Translations under genes and position numbers: made by a program
From: Pyrrhosoma nymphula
Taxonomy: Eukaryota > Arthropoda > Insecta > Odonata > Coenagrionidae
NCBI GenBank assembly: GCA_963573305.1
Contig: OY754332.1
Location: 142,841,977 to 142,905,976 of the forward strand
Direction of reading: 5' to 3'
Length of the DNA: 64,000 nucleotides
The notes under the pieces: generated by a model
Told to the model about the DNA's origin: nothing
Seen by the model: the letters and a program-made list of their open reading frames with translations, nothing else
The model's database searches: none
Shown: in pieces, positions 47,501 through 58,599 of the stretch
How positions within the stretch are numbered: position 1 is the stretch's first letter
Layout of the letters: each line of letters opens with the position of its first letter

Positions 47501-48400
47501 GACCATGGTTTGAGTAATTCATTGCCACGGTCAAGGTCTGATGGTTAATAAAAATTATTGTTTTCATTAACTGTGACTTTATTCCGAAAAGTTAGGCCTG
47601 AACCAGAGTTTAAACACTGAAAAAAATTACCGAAAAAAGCCTAGGCATAAATGACATCGTCAAAATTGAAAAAATGCCTACATGCAACTAATTATAAAAC
47701 AACGAGTCAAAATCAGCACTCGTTCGTTCTCATGATCGCTTTGCGAAGGGAATTTTCTGTGGAGGCATACTTAAGTCACCCAAAATGGTAATCTGCACAC
47801 GAATCAACTAACCAGTAGAAATGCAAACGTCACGGCATAATAAACAAAAACAATATAAATATTTCCACAGTGTTATGGTAAAAGCTATTCTTAGAAGTAA
47901 ACGGGCAGAAAACGGATTTTGAGCGCGGCACAGGGAATAATAAAATGGTATTAGGATCAAATGCATTTGGGAACATGTAAGAATTTAACATATTAAATAG
48001 GGCAGGGGAAGATATTTTTTTGGGTTTAGCAAACCTGTAAATAGTTCCCAAACTAACATCTCCCCAAAGATGTTCCAAGTTGGGGTCTAGTTGGCTCCAC
48101 ATTAGCCCAAAAGTTCGTCAATGATAAATGATTGGAAATAAGAACAAACTCAGAAGAAAAAAACACGGATAAGTACTACACACAGAACATAATTAACAAA
48201 TAAAGAAAGTCATTAAGACAACGACACGGGTAAGCAAACATGCAGATGATTTCCATGAAGAAATCATAAGACTCTTCATATTCTTAAAAGCTGATGAGGG
48301 TTCTAATCTCCCCCACGACGAACTAAGAGAAAATTATCTGCGCTCGGTTATTTCCCGATGCTCAGGGGAGCAATTTTATCAACCCCCCAGAAAGCCGTTG
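44520..48400. other. long AT-rich non-coding stretch
   Basis: Nearly 4 kb without a recognised gene, RNA or repeat. All frames are short. Confidence 0.45.
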
Positions 48401-49370
48401 TGAAGAGTCCCTTTCTCCCAACTCTGGATCCTATTGTACTCGCCGGATGAGGGGACAGGTTCCGGAACGGTGTGTGTGGATCCAATGGGCCTCGCGGAAT
48501 CCAGGGGGGTGAGGGGGAGAATTTGAAGGGACCCTGAGGAGTTTGCGAGCCTATCGGGCTGCTTGTGCTTCAGGGTCTGGTCCCTTTAGCGAGCGGCCTC
48601 ACTTGGGGCATCTGTGTACCCACGGGGTCTCCCTTACCTTCACAAACGCCGTCACTACCGGAAGCGGCGCTGAATTTCCCGCTAGCCTCCCAGTTTTTCG
48701 AAGCTTTTAAGGAACTCTGGTGGGAAGAGAATGGCTCGGGGAAGAGATGATGTGGTGGAACCGACAAGATCGTCTCCTGTGAAGAGCAAAAAAAACGCCG
48801 AATGGTGTCACGATCCTTGGGTATTTTCCCACGAGCGTTTTTTTTTTATACACCCCATCATCCTAACATTTTTTTTTTCAAAGAAGCGCCGGAGCGACCT
48901 CATTTTTTTCCTACAACAATGCCGAGCGGGGTACGACAAGCGGCTTTTCCACAGACCGTGTGCGTGAACGTTTTTTTTCGCGCTTCTGTGTACACACATG
49001 GAGAGAAGTCTATATGAAATAACGCTTTGAAGGATGGGCTTTCGGGCCGAGAAAGGAGCTGAGTTCTCACTTTTCCCCTCCATCTGGTTCTTCTCGCGCC
49101 AAGGCACACACCGTCGGGAAGGCATCGATTTTTCGTCTATTCCACCAAGGTGGAAAAGGATTCCGCTCGGCAACTGTTTCGATTCTCCCGTGGACTCCCA
49201 TGGTTTCCCACCGTTGTCATAGTCTCTTGGGACGCGCGCTCTTTCCCGACATCGGCCAAGTCGATGAGTTCGCAGACGGTTTTTCTCACTTTTGTCGTGG
49301 GTTTTTAAGGAGAGACTGCGGTGACTACGCGAATTTATAAGCGTTCTCTTTGGAATCCGGAGTAGCATTT
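48400..49370. other. GC-richer block, no gene recognised
   Basis: Composition rises at 48420-48730 and stays moderate to 49370. A 186-codon frame on the minus strand (48808-49368) is Lys/Arg/Ser-rich and partly produced by T-runs read in antisense. No domain, signal peptide or repeat could be recognised. It could be a chance frame or an exon fragment; I do not call it a gene. Confidence 0.3.
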
Positions 49371-49920
49371 AAATATTAACATCTCTATTCTAAACGACGG
49401 AAAAAAATTTAAAAAATGGTAACGTAATATCTAAATTAAACTTTATATGATCTATAATTTATAACCCTAATGATATAATAGGCGTTGACACAAATTTGAC
49501 TTTAGTCCAAAAGATCGTGTGACTTATTTTGGCAGAAACGTGGTTAAAGAATTCCGGATACACATTATGGCATCGCCCGGCATTACGGCATTGTGAACCT
49601 TTTCGTGAAACATTATTTCCTACACCTTTTTCGTAAAACCCTGACTGCGTTTTCACATCAAAATTAACGTTCTTTCACTGGTAGCTGAGCTTGTCCAAGT
49701 GTTTGAGCCTACGCTAAAAGATTTACTTTTACTTAAGAATGACGCAAAATTAATTGTGGCTGCCGGTATTTTTAGTTTTTCATCAGAGAAAACGAGCGAA
49801 AAGATGTTGTATTGTGAGTTCACTAATTTTCAGACGCTAGACCCGAGGCCAGGGTTACCATAAGGCAAGGACTATAACTCTTCGCTTACGTCGCCGGCTG
49901 TGCTTTTGATTTTTATGTAG
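49370..49920. other. non-coding spacer
   Basis: AT-rich; nothing recognised. Confidence 0.4.
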
Positions 49921-49929
49921 CACGAAAAC

Positions 49930-50060
49930 TCAGATTAAATTAACACATTTTTCTCGGGTCCTCCACTGGGTCTGCATACTGGCCTACGTTTCGATACACG
50001 AGCGTCCTTCTCAAGAGGTCAGTGATTACACTCACATGGCGCTCACCCACCCTGAGGACG
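49930..50060 (-). repeat. Penelope-like element terminus (fragment)
   Basis: The minus strand reads 'ctcttgagaaggacgctcgt' (50017 to 49998) followed by 'gtatcgaaacgtagg'. A purine-rich strand, a short stem and then CGAAACG is the layout recurrent in Penelope-like terminal repeats. No inverted partner is visible here, in contrast to the 5.5-6.8 and 19.6 kb examples. Confidence 0.4.
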
Positions 50061-50927
50061 ATGCACAAGTCGAGAACCTATTGTGGACTTCGGCCAGTGG
50101 GCATGCCTACAGCGCGTGACCCGGTAGAAAACGCAAGAGGAACTCTTGCAGTAGACAAAAGTCCGAGATCTTACCAATGATGAACTCTGCAATCATCTCC
50201 TTTAAATTTAAAATTACAAAGTGGATCTTACTTGTTATACGATGGATCACTTCCATCAAGTTTCATCAGACCCGTTAGGTTCTGTTTATCTCCCTAAGCT
50301 GTGATCTTCGCCGGACCGTGACAAAGGCGCGTATTCGATCGTAGTTTAAGAGGTGATTTTTGGGTTTCCACGCATCTCCGAGAGTTTGCTTGAGAACGTT
50401 CGTTTCTCAAGGAAAAAACAACTAAAGGAAGCGGGTGCCAAAAATGTATGGGAAAATGTGAAAAAAATCATGTCCACACCGCGTTTCGACATTAGCGCCT
50501 ACCTTGCCTCTGTCCCCAAAAATTGTCGAAGCTTTATTGTGTTATTTATACTATAAAAGAAGACATTTCCGCACAATATTATCAAACCGACTGCGTTTCC
50601 GACACTATCACTTCATTTACAACATAAGACATGGGACCAAGAGTTCGATGGTTTGCCTAGAAAATGACGCGATGCCGATAGAATTTGGAACATTTAATGC
50701 ATCTCCGAATTTGATGATGCACGCAAATTAGCGGTCTGGACTATTTCGGCAGTGCTTTTTATCCGTCAAATAAATCAGATATCCATTTGTTCGCTAGGGG
50801 CTTTCACATCGCGGACTAAAGCGCCATGTGCACAAATGAGAGGACTTCGTGGCATTTTGTACACAGTACATCGTGATACCGTCAAGTTCCTTATAATCCT
50901 GAATTAATTGAAAATGAACGCCTGGTT

Positions 50928-51000
50928 AGTTTTATTAGCTAGAGCACTAGGCGTGGATTTTGGGGATCTGCGTTCGTGTCTTAGTCCTAGAGAACTACTT
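50928..51000 (+). repeat. possible tRNA-derived SINE head
   Basis: 'ttagctagagcactaggcg' resembles an A-box, and 'gcgttcgtgtcttagtcc' at about 40 bp distance resembles a B-box (GGTTCGANTCC). No body can be matched. Confidence 0.3.
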
Positions 51001-51009
51001 TACGGTAGT

Positions 51010-54000
51010 GAATTTCGCATACTTGAGAAAGGGTAGCGTCGAATCCGCGCTAGACTATATAAAATCGCGTGAAAATATTTTTTTTTAATTATTCAACCGT
51101 GAGCATATTCCAAAAAGTAGTCTGTATGTTTTACTATACCTTTATTATTAAATTAACTACTGAGAGTCCACATACTGCGTGTATATAACTTGTATAACTG
51201 TACTCATATAACTAATCAAAAGATGTCGAATTTTATTTTTTCGATAATTGAGCGATTCATGTGAAGTCTACACGTTTCTGAATGAAGTGTTTTTCCAGGA
51301 TGATGAAATATCATGCACCTGGGAGGGTACACAGCGGCCGTCGAGTTCCTTTCTCATCCTAGAATTCACAAAGCTCCCACATACTGTATATGCCACTACA
51401 TTGATTGATTATTAAGGTTTTATTAACTGAATCAAAATGCGGGATCACCTATCATTTTAATTTTCATAACGCCACTGCGTACTTATATTCTACTACCTAT
51501 TTCCTCTACAAACTTTCATGCCTACAATCAATTTGGGGCTACTTTCATTTGGGGCTAGTCAAAATTAGCATGATTAAACTTGAATCTTTTTTCTTTCCGG
51601 AAACAATGCTCATGTTCGTCCAGTAAAAACGTACCCTCCATTCATGAGAGGCTCCGGTGATGGACGTGTTTTTAAAGCTTAGAACACGTAACTACAACGC
51701 GCGAATCGTAAATAAACTTGAAGTTTGGTGACAAAAGCTTGAAAAACAAACATTAACAAATATTTATGCATGCTTGCAAGAAATTCTGTGTGAACGCGTA
51801 TTACGATTTCGAAGGCTAAACGACCAATGACAATGCTAGAACCAAAATCTTGCAAAGTGAATCCTAAAAATTACACCACTACCACATTTTACGGAGAGGA
51901 ACGTGTTATTACTTGAGAAAGGTATCTATATAAAGAATACCCTCAGTATAAGTCTGTTACTCAAAACATATTACAATTTTGCCTGTTTTGCATTTTTTTT
52001 TACCCGGAACCGACATTTTTCGAGGACATTAGTTAACATAGCTAGTACTAAGATTTATTCCTAGATAAATCTGCTAAGTAGAAGTCTATAAACGCTTACC
52101 GATTAATTTTGTGCCTAGTTCTATTCCTGCTGTCTCTGAGAACTGCTGTTCATACGCTATTTAGGACCGATGCAAGTTGTATCGTTTGAGCTGTTTAACA
52201 TGTTTGTAAGATTCTTAGTTTGTTCCCTTATTGCACCCTTCCACCCCACTAGATATTACTACGATGGGTTCTCGACCCAGTTACACTTGGCCAGTTGATT
52301 GCCGGCATGATACTCCCACAAGAGAACCTTCTTGCCCCGGGAACAGAATTTCCGCGGCAAATGCCTCGATACGGCGCCGAGGCGTGCGGCTCCAAATAGC
52401 CTCAGTTACTTCACCAAGCAGCCAAGTGTAAATGTTTGGACAGCAGCATTACAGAAACAGCGGCAGCCAGTAGTATCCAGTGCTCTCCTGAAAACTAGGC
52501 GCCTGGTTATGGCTCCAAGTATTTCTCTTTGCATTTCCTTATTTCAACATAATTGCGTTAAAACAACTATAAAGCATTACTAATCCAACTCCCTCATTAA
52601 AGTTTATTTATTATATTATATATTTCTCGCCAAAGAGGTTATTTTATCTCTCGTAATGCACCTATAACTCGCTGACAGGAGAACTCATTTAATGATGAAA
52701 CCACCAATTATATTAACGATTTTTCGCTGGTGTGGCAATATATTTTGAGATGCCGCATGTATTGCCCTGCTCGGTTATTTTAAATTAACTGATACCTCTC
52801 AGCCCATTTATCGGACCCAATTGTTTGGTTAAAAAAATGTAATTCAGTTATTTTAATCTACGTTTGGATCTCGAAATAAAATTGATCATAACGTTACACC
52901 CCGTGTATTTTCACATTAAAATTAATCCGTTAAGGGACTGTACAGTGAATATCGAATATGTTTTAAACACACAACAATCTTGTAAAGAGACTTCCACAAA
53001 CCAAAAAAAGATACTTTCTAGATTAGAGCAGCAAAACACTGAAATCACTCATCCCCATCAATAAAAGTCAATAATGAGACGAAAAAATCGACAAATTTCC
53101 ATTCATAACGAGGTATTCTTCCATTCAATCGGGCATTAATTAGATATCATTAAAAATGAATTTCTGAGACCCCCTTCCCTCCCATGCTCAGTAAATTCGA
53201 CGCAGTCTTAAAATGAATTTTACTCACGCAGTATATCATTTTTCTTATCTATATTTGTCTTCCATTTAAATAAAGAGTAATAACATTATCAATTCTTGTA
53301 GCAAAAATATTGCCACTCCATGCTTAACTAGACTATAATGTAAGTTATAAAATATCTAGCCTCATCTGGCAATGCTTAATGCTGAATGAAAATGCTGCAT
53401 GCAATTTGCGTCCCATTTCTCAAGATTGGGAAGACAACAATCTCCAATTTAGAATGAACGCAATTATTATTATTCAGAGTCGAAAAAGTCGGCCATGAAT
53501 CTCGGCCCCAAGTTTTACTGGGGCACTTTTGACAACAGGCTACTGGGTAAACGATATGTATACATGATAACTGAAAAATAACACATGAGAGTTAATACGA
53601 TGCCATCAGGAGAACTATTAATACCTTTCAAGAAACTTCACCCTTTTGACCTGCAAATTGTAATAAATGTATGCAAATTCACGAAAAAGAAGCAACACTA
53701 CTACAACTACAAGGGGTAAGGAGAGCATCAAACTAAAAATAACGGAGGTCTGCAGTATAGCAATCTCCGGGTTGAAAAACTGATGATGAAGTCGTGATAC
53801 AAGGGAACGTGTAATGTGGCGGCACAGTGGCGGACCTGTCATCCTCAGAAGTCAAATAAGCACACAAATGGAACAGACGAATCAAATACAGCCAAAAAGG
53901 TTCCTTTTCTCCACATTTCCTTCCCGGCTTATCTCGTATCGATTGGCCAAGATAATGTTTTGCTTTGGATGCGACAGCTCAATGAATATTTCCACCCGGG

Positions 54001-54680
54001 CAGTGCTCCGTGACATTAATCCGAGGAGGCAATCGGAAGAGAGGAATGACACTTGCGGAAATACTGAGGCATCCAAATGCGTCACAGATACGCGCCACTT
54101 CTCTTCCTAGTCATTCCCCAATTGGACCAGAGGACTTTGGAGGAAACAACGAGAAATTAAACTCATATATATATACCGTGGTAACTCTTCATCGAATTCA
54201 TTTCTTTCAGGTGTATTCACAGCCTTACGAATCCATCAAATATAATCCATTGAGAATGTTAATGGAAATAATATTGCATATATGACCGCACGAGCCAATT
54301 GTTTATTTTTTTCTTATTTGATCAATGGAAAAGAAATATCACAATACCGCGACGATTATCAAAAATACGTTTGTCTACTGGGAAGTAATAGCTTAACACA
54401 TTCATTCAGCATTGCCAATTGCCCATTTTTAAGACTCCAATGTTACTATTTACCATCGTGCCGAATTGTTTAACCTGTTCTCTTCTTCAAGCAAAGGGAA
54501 AGACATAATATCACGTTACCATGACCATTCTTCAGCTACTTAATACTTTTTGGAGTGTCGACAGTTTAAATGATTCAATCAACATTGCCCACTGCAAATC
54601 ATGTTTCATCTATTCCCTTCTCCAGTCAACGAGAGAGGTTGATGTAGATTAGATACATAATACAAATTCATCACCTAAAA
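51010..54680. other. long non-coding stretch
   Basis: AT-rich DNA. A small GC patch at 52230-52500 and frames of up to 98 codons at 53814-54110 match nothing recognised. Confidence 0.4.
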
Positions 54681-54689
54681 TGTCCAGTG

Positions 54690-55300
54690 CGCCGGAGACT
54701 CGGTTGCCTGAGTCTCTTCCACACTAAAAACAGAGACTATTTACGTGGAAGGATCGAAAAAAGAGACGCACAAACGGGCACGGCTATTCTAGCGCGGCTT
54801 GATAAGTCGCTCCCCGAGGGCCCTGCTAGGACCCTAGTAGGGGTCGGGCGCATGGACGGACGGGCTGCACGACGGACGGGTGCCGGCCATCGTGCCCCAC
54901 CTCGCACACGGGGCCCATTCAAATCGGCTGAGGGGGATCCCATTCAACCCGGGTGAGGGGGGGGGGGTCCAGCGGGGTCGAAGCCGATTGGCCGAGGTTG
55001 CGAAAGAGTCCGCGTCTGTCGGGAACAAGGGGAGGGGGTTGCGAAAGCTTTGACCGAATCGGAAGAGGGGGGAGGGGTTATATATGTGAGAGGGGAGGAC
55101 GGGTGCGTATATTTGGGCCCGCGGATTAGGGAAACTTCGAGCTGATGGCTATTTGGAGGATGAGGAGGCCTGAGTAGTGGGGAGGAAGTAGGGGTGCAGA
55201 TAGGGGTGGTGGGTAACCAGGGTCCACTTCCATTCCCTGTCTCCCGTCACGACGCGGCGAGGAAGAGGTGTCCATGACGCTTACGGCGGTGGCCGTTCAC
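54690..55300. promoter_or_regulatory. CpG/G-rich island
   Basis: CpG-dense from 54780 to about 55030, with a G13 run near 54957. G/A-rich sequence follows, with a TATATA motif in 'ggttatatatgtgag' (about 55077). Possible promoter-type island, but no initiator, exon or donor is convincing. Open frames of up to 89 codons on both strands are GC artefacts. Confidence 0.3.
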
Positions 55301-55309
55301 ACTAATCCC

Positions 55310-57555
55310 ATCTCATAACTTTTTTTTCATTTCCGAAACACCGGAGGCCTTGGAGACCTCTCCCTGTGTGAGCTTCGAAAACTCTCTCAAGAAACTGTTC
55401 GAAATTATAAGAAACTCAGCTTCCCCAAGACCTGCTGCTCGATGAAATTTTAAATTCGCTCTGCTGGTTTTTTTCAGCCTTCCCTTCCCATTTTTTTTAA
55501 TTTGCATTGAGATGAGAACGGGGGCTCCATCCGGTAAATAAAAAAATAAAAAGAGAAATTTATTGTAAATTTCATGAAAAATGGCAACGTTTGGCTCCTC
55601 GATGCAAAAGCAAGAGGAGGGTTTGTGCACATAAATTTTCCGAGTTTTCTCCACCAAAGTAGCTACCTTTTTTTAGCACGGGAGGGCAGACGCAATTTCG
55701 ATTCCCATTAGAACTAATCGTTTAAGGTGGCCTTGAGAATAAATTTATTTCTTGCCATATTTTCTTTATTACAAATCTATTTTGTAAAAAAAATTGATTC
55801 CTAGAAATGACATTATCAGACTTTTGTAAAAGTAAAAGAAAGCTATTTTCAAAAATATCATGTAAAAAGGCGAGTATCTACTATACTTCTTGGTTGGCAT
55901 CGTAAAACCAAAGGTCATTCAATCTTTTGCCATAGAATGTACGTATCTACAATTGTCACGATTATGGTACTGAAGCAGCTAGCTGCTGCTCCTGTTTCAC
56001 CGCAGAGTCTATGTAAGCAAAAGGATAACAGCCAATGACACGCTTATATAATATCTGATTCAACATTTTCTCGGCATAATATCCAATGCAGCTTTTATCT
56101 CCAATCAGTAACGCTTACGACAACTAAACGAGAGTCTGATCAACTTAACGAAAACCGAACTCTCGGTTAGCATCACATTAACGTCCAAGCTAAGTCATTT
56201 AATGGTTAAGGCTAACTAAATATTGTTAAACCAGGCCTATGCCTGTTAGCAGTAGACAATTTGCAGGGCTTATGATTACAATTAGAAATTAGCATTATAT
56301 TTCTAATTATAATCAGATTACTCGTTATTAAGTCATTCCTCACAGGAAGTAATTACCTCATTTTAATAAGACACGTTGTTGTACAAATTTAAGGAGGCTT
56401 CTTGACTAGTATGCAAATGTTCTCTATTTTATTTCCAGTCAGGAGTCAATACTCTAAGGAAAAAATGGGCTCAAGGAGAATCAAATCTTGACCTTAATTA
56501 GAAGAAATAGTCAAGCACTATTTCCTGCCACTGTCTGGATCTCAACACTCCTACATTAAGACCCGATCACTCTATATTACCTCTGCTAATGAGAAAACGA
56601 AATATGAGGTCATTAAATCTGAAAATAGGATTGAAATGCGTTGTCAAGTTTTCATCTTCATAAAACAACGTATATGCAGACTTGTTTGTTTTAACTCTTG
56701 TCTCAGAATTTGTGGCATCCGCGGCAATAAAGACTGAAAGATATGAAAAAGGTACGAAATGTAATGATCATTCATTAAAATCGCTGTAGCATGTTTACCA
56801 AACCGAAAATCACCCATATACGTAATGCACAGAAAAACTGTTTCCATTTAAAACATTTTGGAAAAGTTAATCTCTCATTCTACGTTATTTCCAGCTTGGA
56901 GAACACTTTTGTTATCAACTCTGAATAACAAAGTCACTTGATTTATGCAGAGCATGGTAAGAATAATTAGCTACTATAGCTGAATATTTGCAACAGGCTG
57001 CACAGATAACATTACACTCCGCCGTATCATTTCTCTTCTTACGTTGCACCCCATCTGTTTCAAGAATCGTAATCGCAAGAATCGTATTGATATAGTTTTC
57101 ACGCGTAAGAGCTGCATAGTGTTAATAAACTAAAAGAAGCCATGATAAATTGAAAATTAAACTTAGTATCAAGCAAGCGGGATAAATCGTTTCAGTAAGT
57201 TGCATGCTGCAAGTGCCATATACTCCAGAAATGCTGTTTTAAAGTAGGTAACGAATAACTAGCCGAACGATTCTTTAAGATAATACTAAATCAGGAGTGA
57301 CCTAGAAACATTAACTGCAAAAACAGTAATGCATTCCAGTCTCATCAATACAATGTGGGCCAGGCTAATCGCCTCTAGGCATTTTCTCTTGCGGATAGAG
57401 TGTGTATTGTACACCGAAGCGGTTTCATTCAAATTTATTTTTTAAGGAATTTCATATTGTTAAGCCATTCCACCAGCCCTACCATATAATCCTTCGATAT
57501 TTTTCATGAGTTTTTTCGGGGATGCTTCATGCCTAACTGCGTGGTCCAGTCGCAA
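55310..57555. other. non-coding stretch
   Basis: AT-rich. A 114-codon minus-strand frame (55313-55657) is not recognised. A small hairpin lies at 56275-56316. No gene supported. Confidence 0.4.
56275..56316. repeat. short AT-rich hairpin
   Basis: 'gattacaattagaaat' and 'atttctaattataatc' are near-perfect inverted arms around a short loop. No flanking element is recognisable. Confidence 0.6.
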
Positions 57556-57624
57556 ACGTGTTTATGAGATACACCGGGTCCCATTTTGGAACTGGATGTT
57601 GTGTATTCATGAAAGGAAAGAGAT

Positions 57625-57925
57625 ATCCCATTAGTGTAGAGGCCAGAGTACTAACAATTTATGCCGAGGGCCCAGGTTTGAAAACCGGCAGTGGTGGAAA
57701 AATGTCAGTGGCATCCCGAACCCTAAGTGCATGGCATGCCCAGAGCGCTCAATGGCACTACTTCATCCGTCGGATGGGACGTTAATCTCTACATCCCGAA
57801 GAGATGCCGACTATGGGTTTTTATCTTCTATTCCCAAACAAATACTTCAATCAGCGACCCACCCACCCATCCACAATAGCACAGATTACCTAAGCAGCCG
57901 GTCTTCTCCCCCAAAAAAACTACCA
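57625..57925 (+). repeat. SINE family A copy
   Basis: Head 'tgtagaggccagagtactaa' and 'gggcccaggtttgaaaaccg' (B-box degenerate), body 'catccgtcggatgggacgtt' and 'gatgccgactatgggttt' match the family order. The 3' part has decayed. Confidence 0.65.
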
Positions 57926-57939
57926 ATAGAACTCAGGCC

Positions 57940-57990
57940 TTGAGGTTAGGAAGCCAGGACTCCAGCCACTACACCGACCCAATCCCGCAT
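57940..57990 (-). repeat. SINE family A head in opposite orientation
   Basis: On the minus strand 'cgggattgggtcggtgtagt' and 'ggctggagtcctggcttcct' reproduce the start of the SINE head. It faces away from the plus-strand copy just upstream. Confidence 0.55.
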
Positions 57991-58149
57991 GCTTCACTCA
58001 GCATCGAAGAGCCGTACTACTATTCGCTCTCTGAACTTCAAGTCCATTTGATGCCGTTCGACGAATCTTCGCAAGTGTTTTCCCCAACGAGTAGTTAGTC
58101 AAAGGGTAAATCTTTGGAAGGCTCCCGCCGTTTCATCAGTGTCGGACAA

Positions 58150-58570
58150 AGGGTGAATGCCACCAATTTACCGCTCCATCCACGGCCGCGAAACATGAAG
58201 TTCCCCCGCGGATTTGTAAGGCTCGAGGCTTCGAGGTTTTCGAGCGGGCGGTCGTCGGCGGACAGCGGAGGCAGCGCCAATGCCTCCCCCCTCGACGATC
58301 AATGGAAGGGATGAATGGGAGGGCGGGAGGCGGACGGGGGGGGTGGACGGGGGGGGCGGGATGCGGACGGGGAGGTGGAATGGGGAGAGGGTTCATCGGC
58401 GAAGGGGGGCGCCGAAGCGGAGGAAATGGCGAAGCCTCGGCTGCGGGAAATTTGGAATCGATTTAACGGTTACATTGCCCACACTCAGCCGAGTACTCGA
58501 GCCGTGTTAAAAAAAGGGGCCAACGACTCCCGCTCCCCTACAGGCGCAAACCGTTTCCCACATAGCGATC
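58150..58570. promoter_or_regulatory. G/C-rich island with G-quadruplex-prone tract
   Basis: CpG-rich with long G runs at 58317-58390 (GGGCGGG, GGGGGGG, GGGGAGG). No splice donor, TATA box or conserved frame is convincing. Antisense Pro/Arg-rich frames are composition artefacts. Confidence 0.3.
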
Positions 58571-58599
58571 CAAGTGGGGTGAATTAAGCTACAGTTCAA

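Noticed and set aside
48808..49368. 186-codon minus-strand frame
   Set aside because: Lys/Arg-rich, partly from T-runs on the other strand. No recognisable domain, and no splice or promoter context that would make it a gene.
55722..56400. Possible second TTAA element starting with 'ttaaggtgg' (55722) and 'ttaaggagg' (about 56389)
   Set aside because: The two words are in direct, not inverted, orientation and no matching terminal inverted repeat was found.
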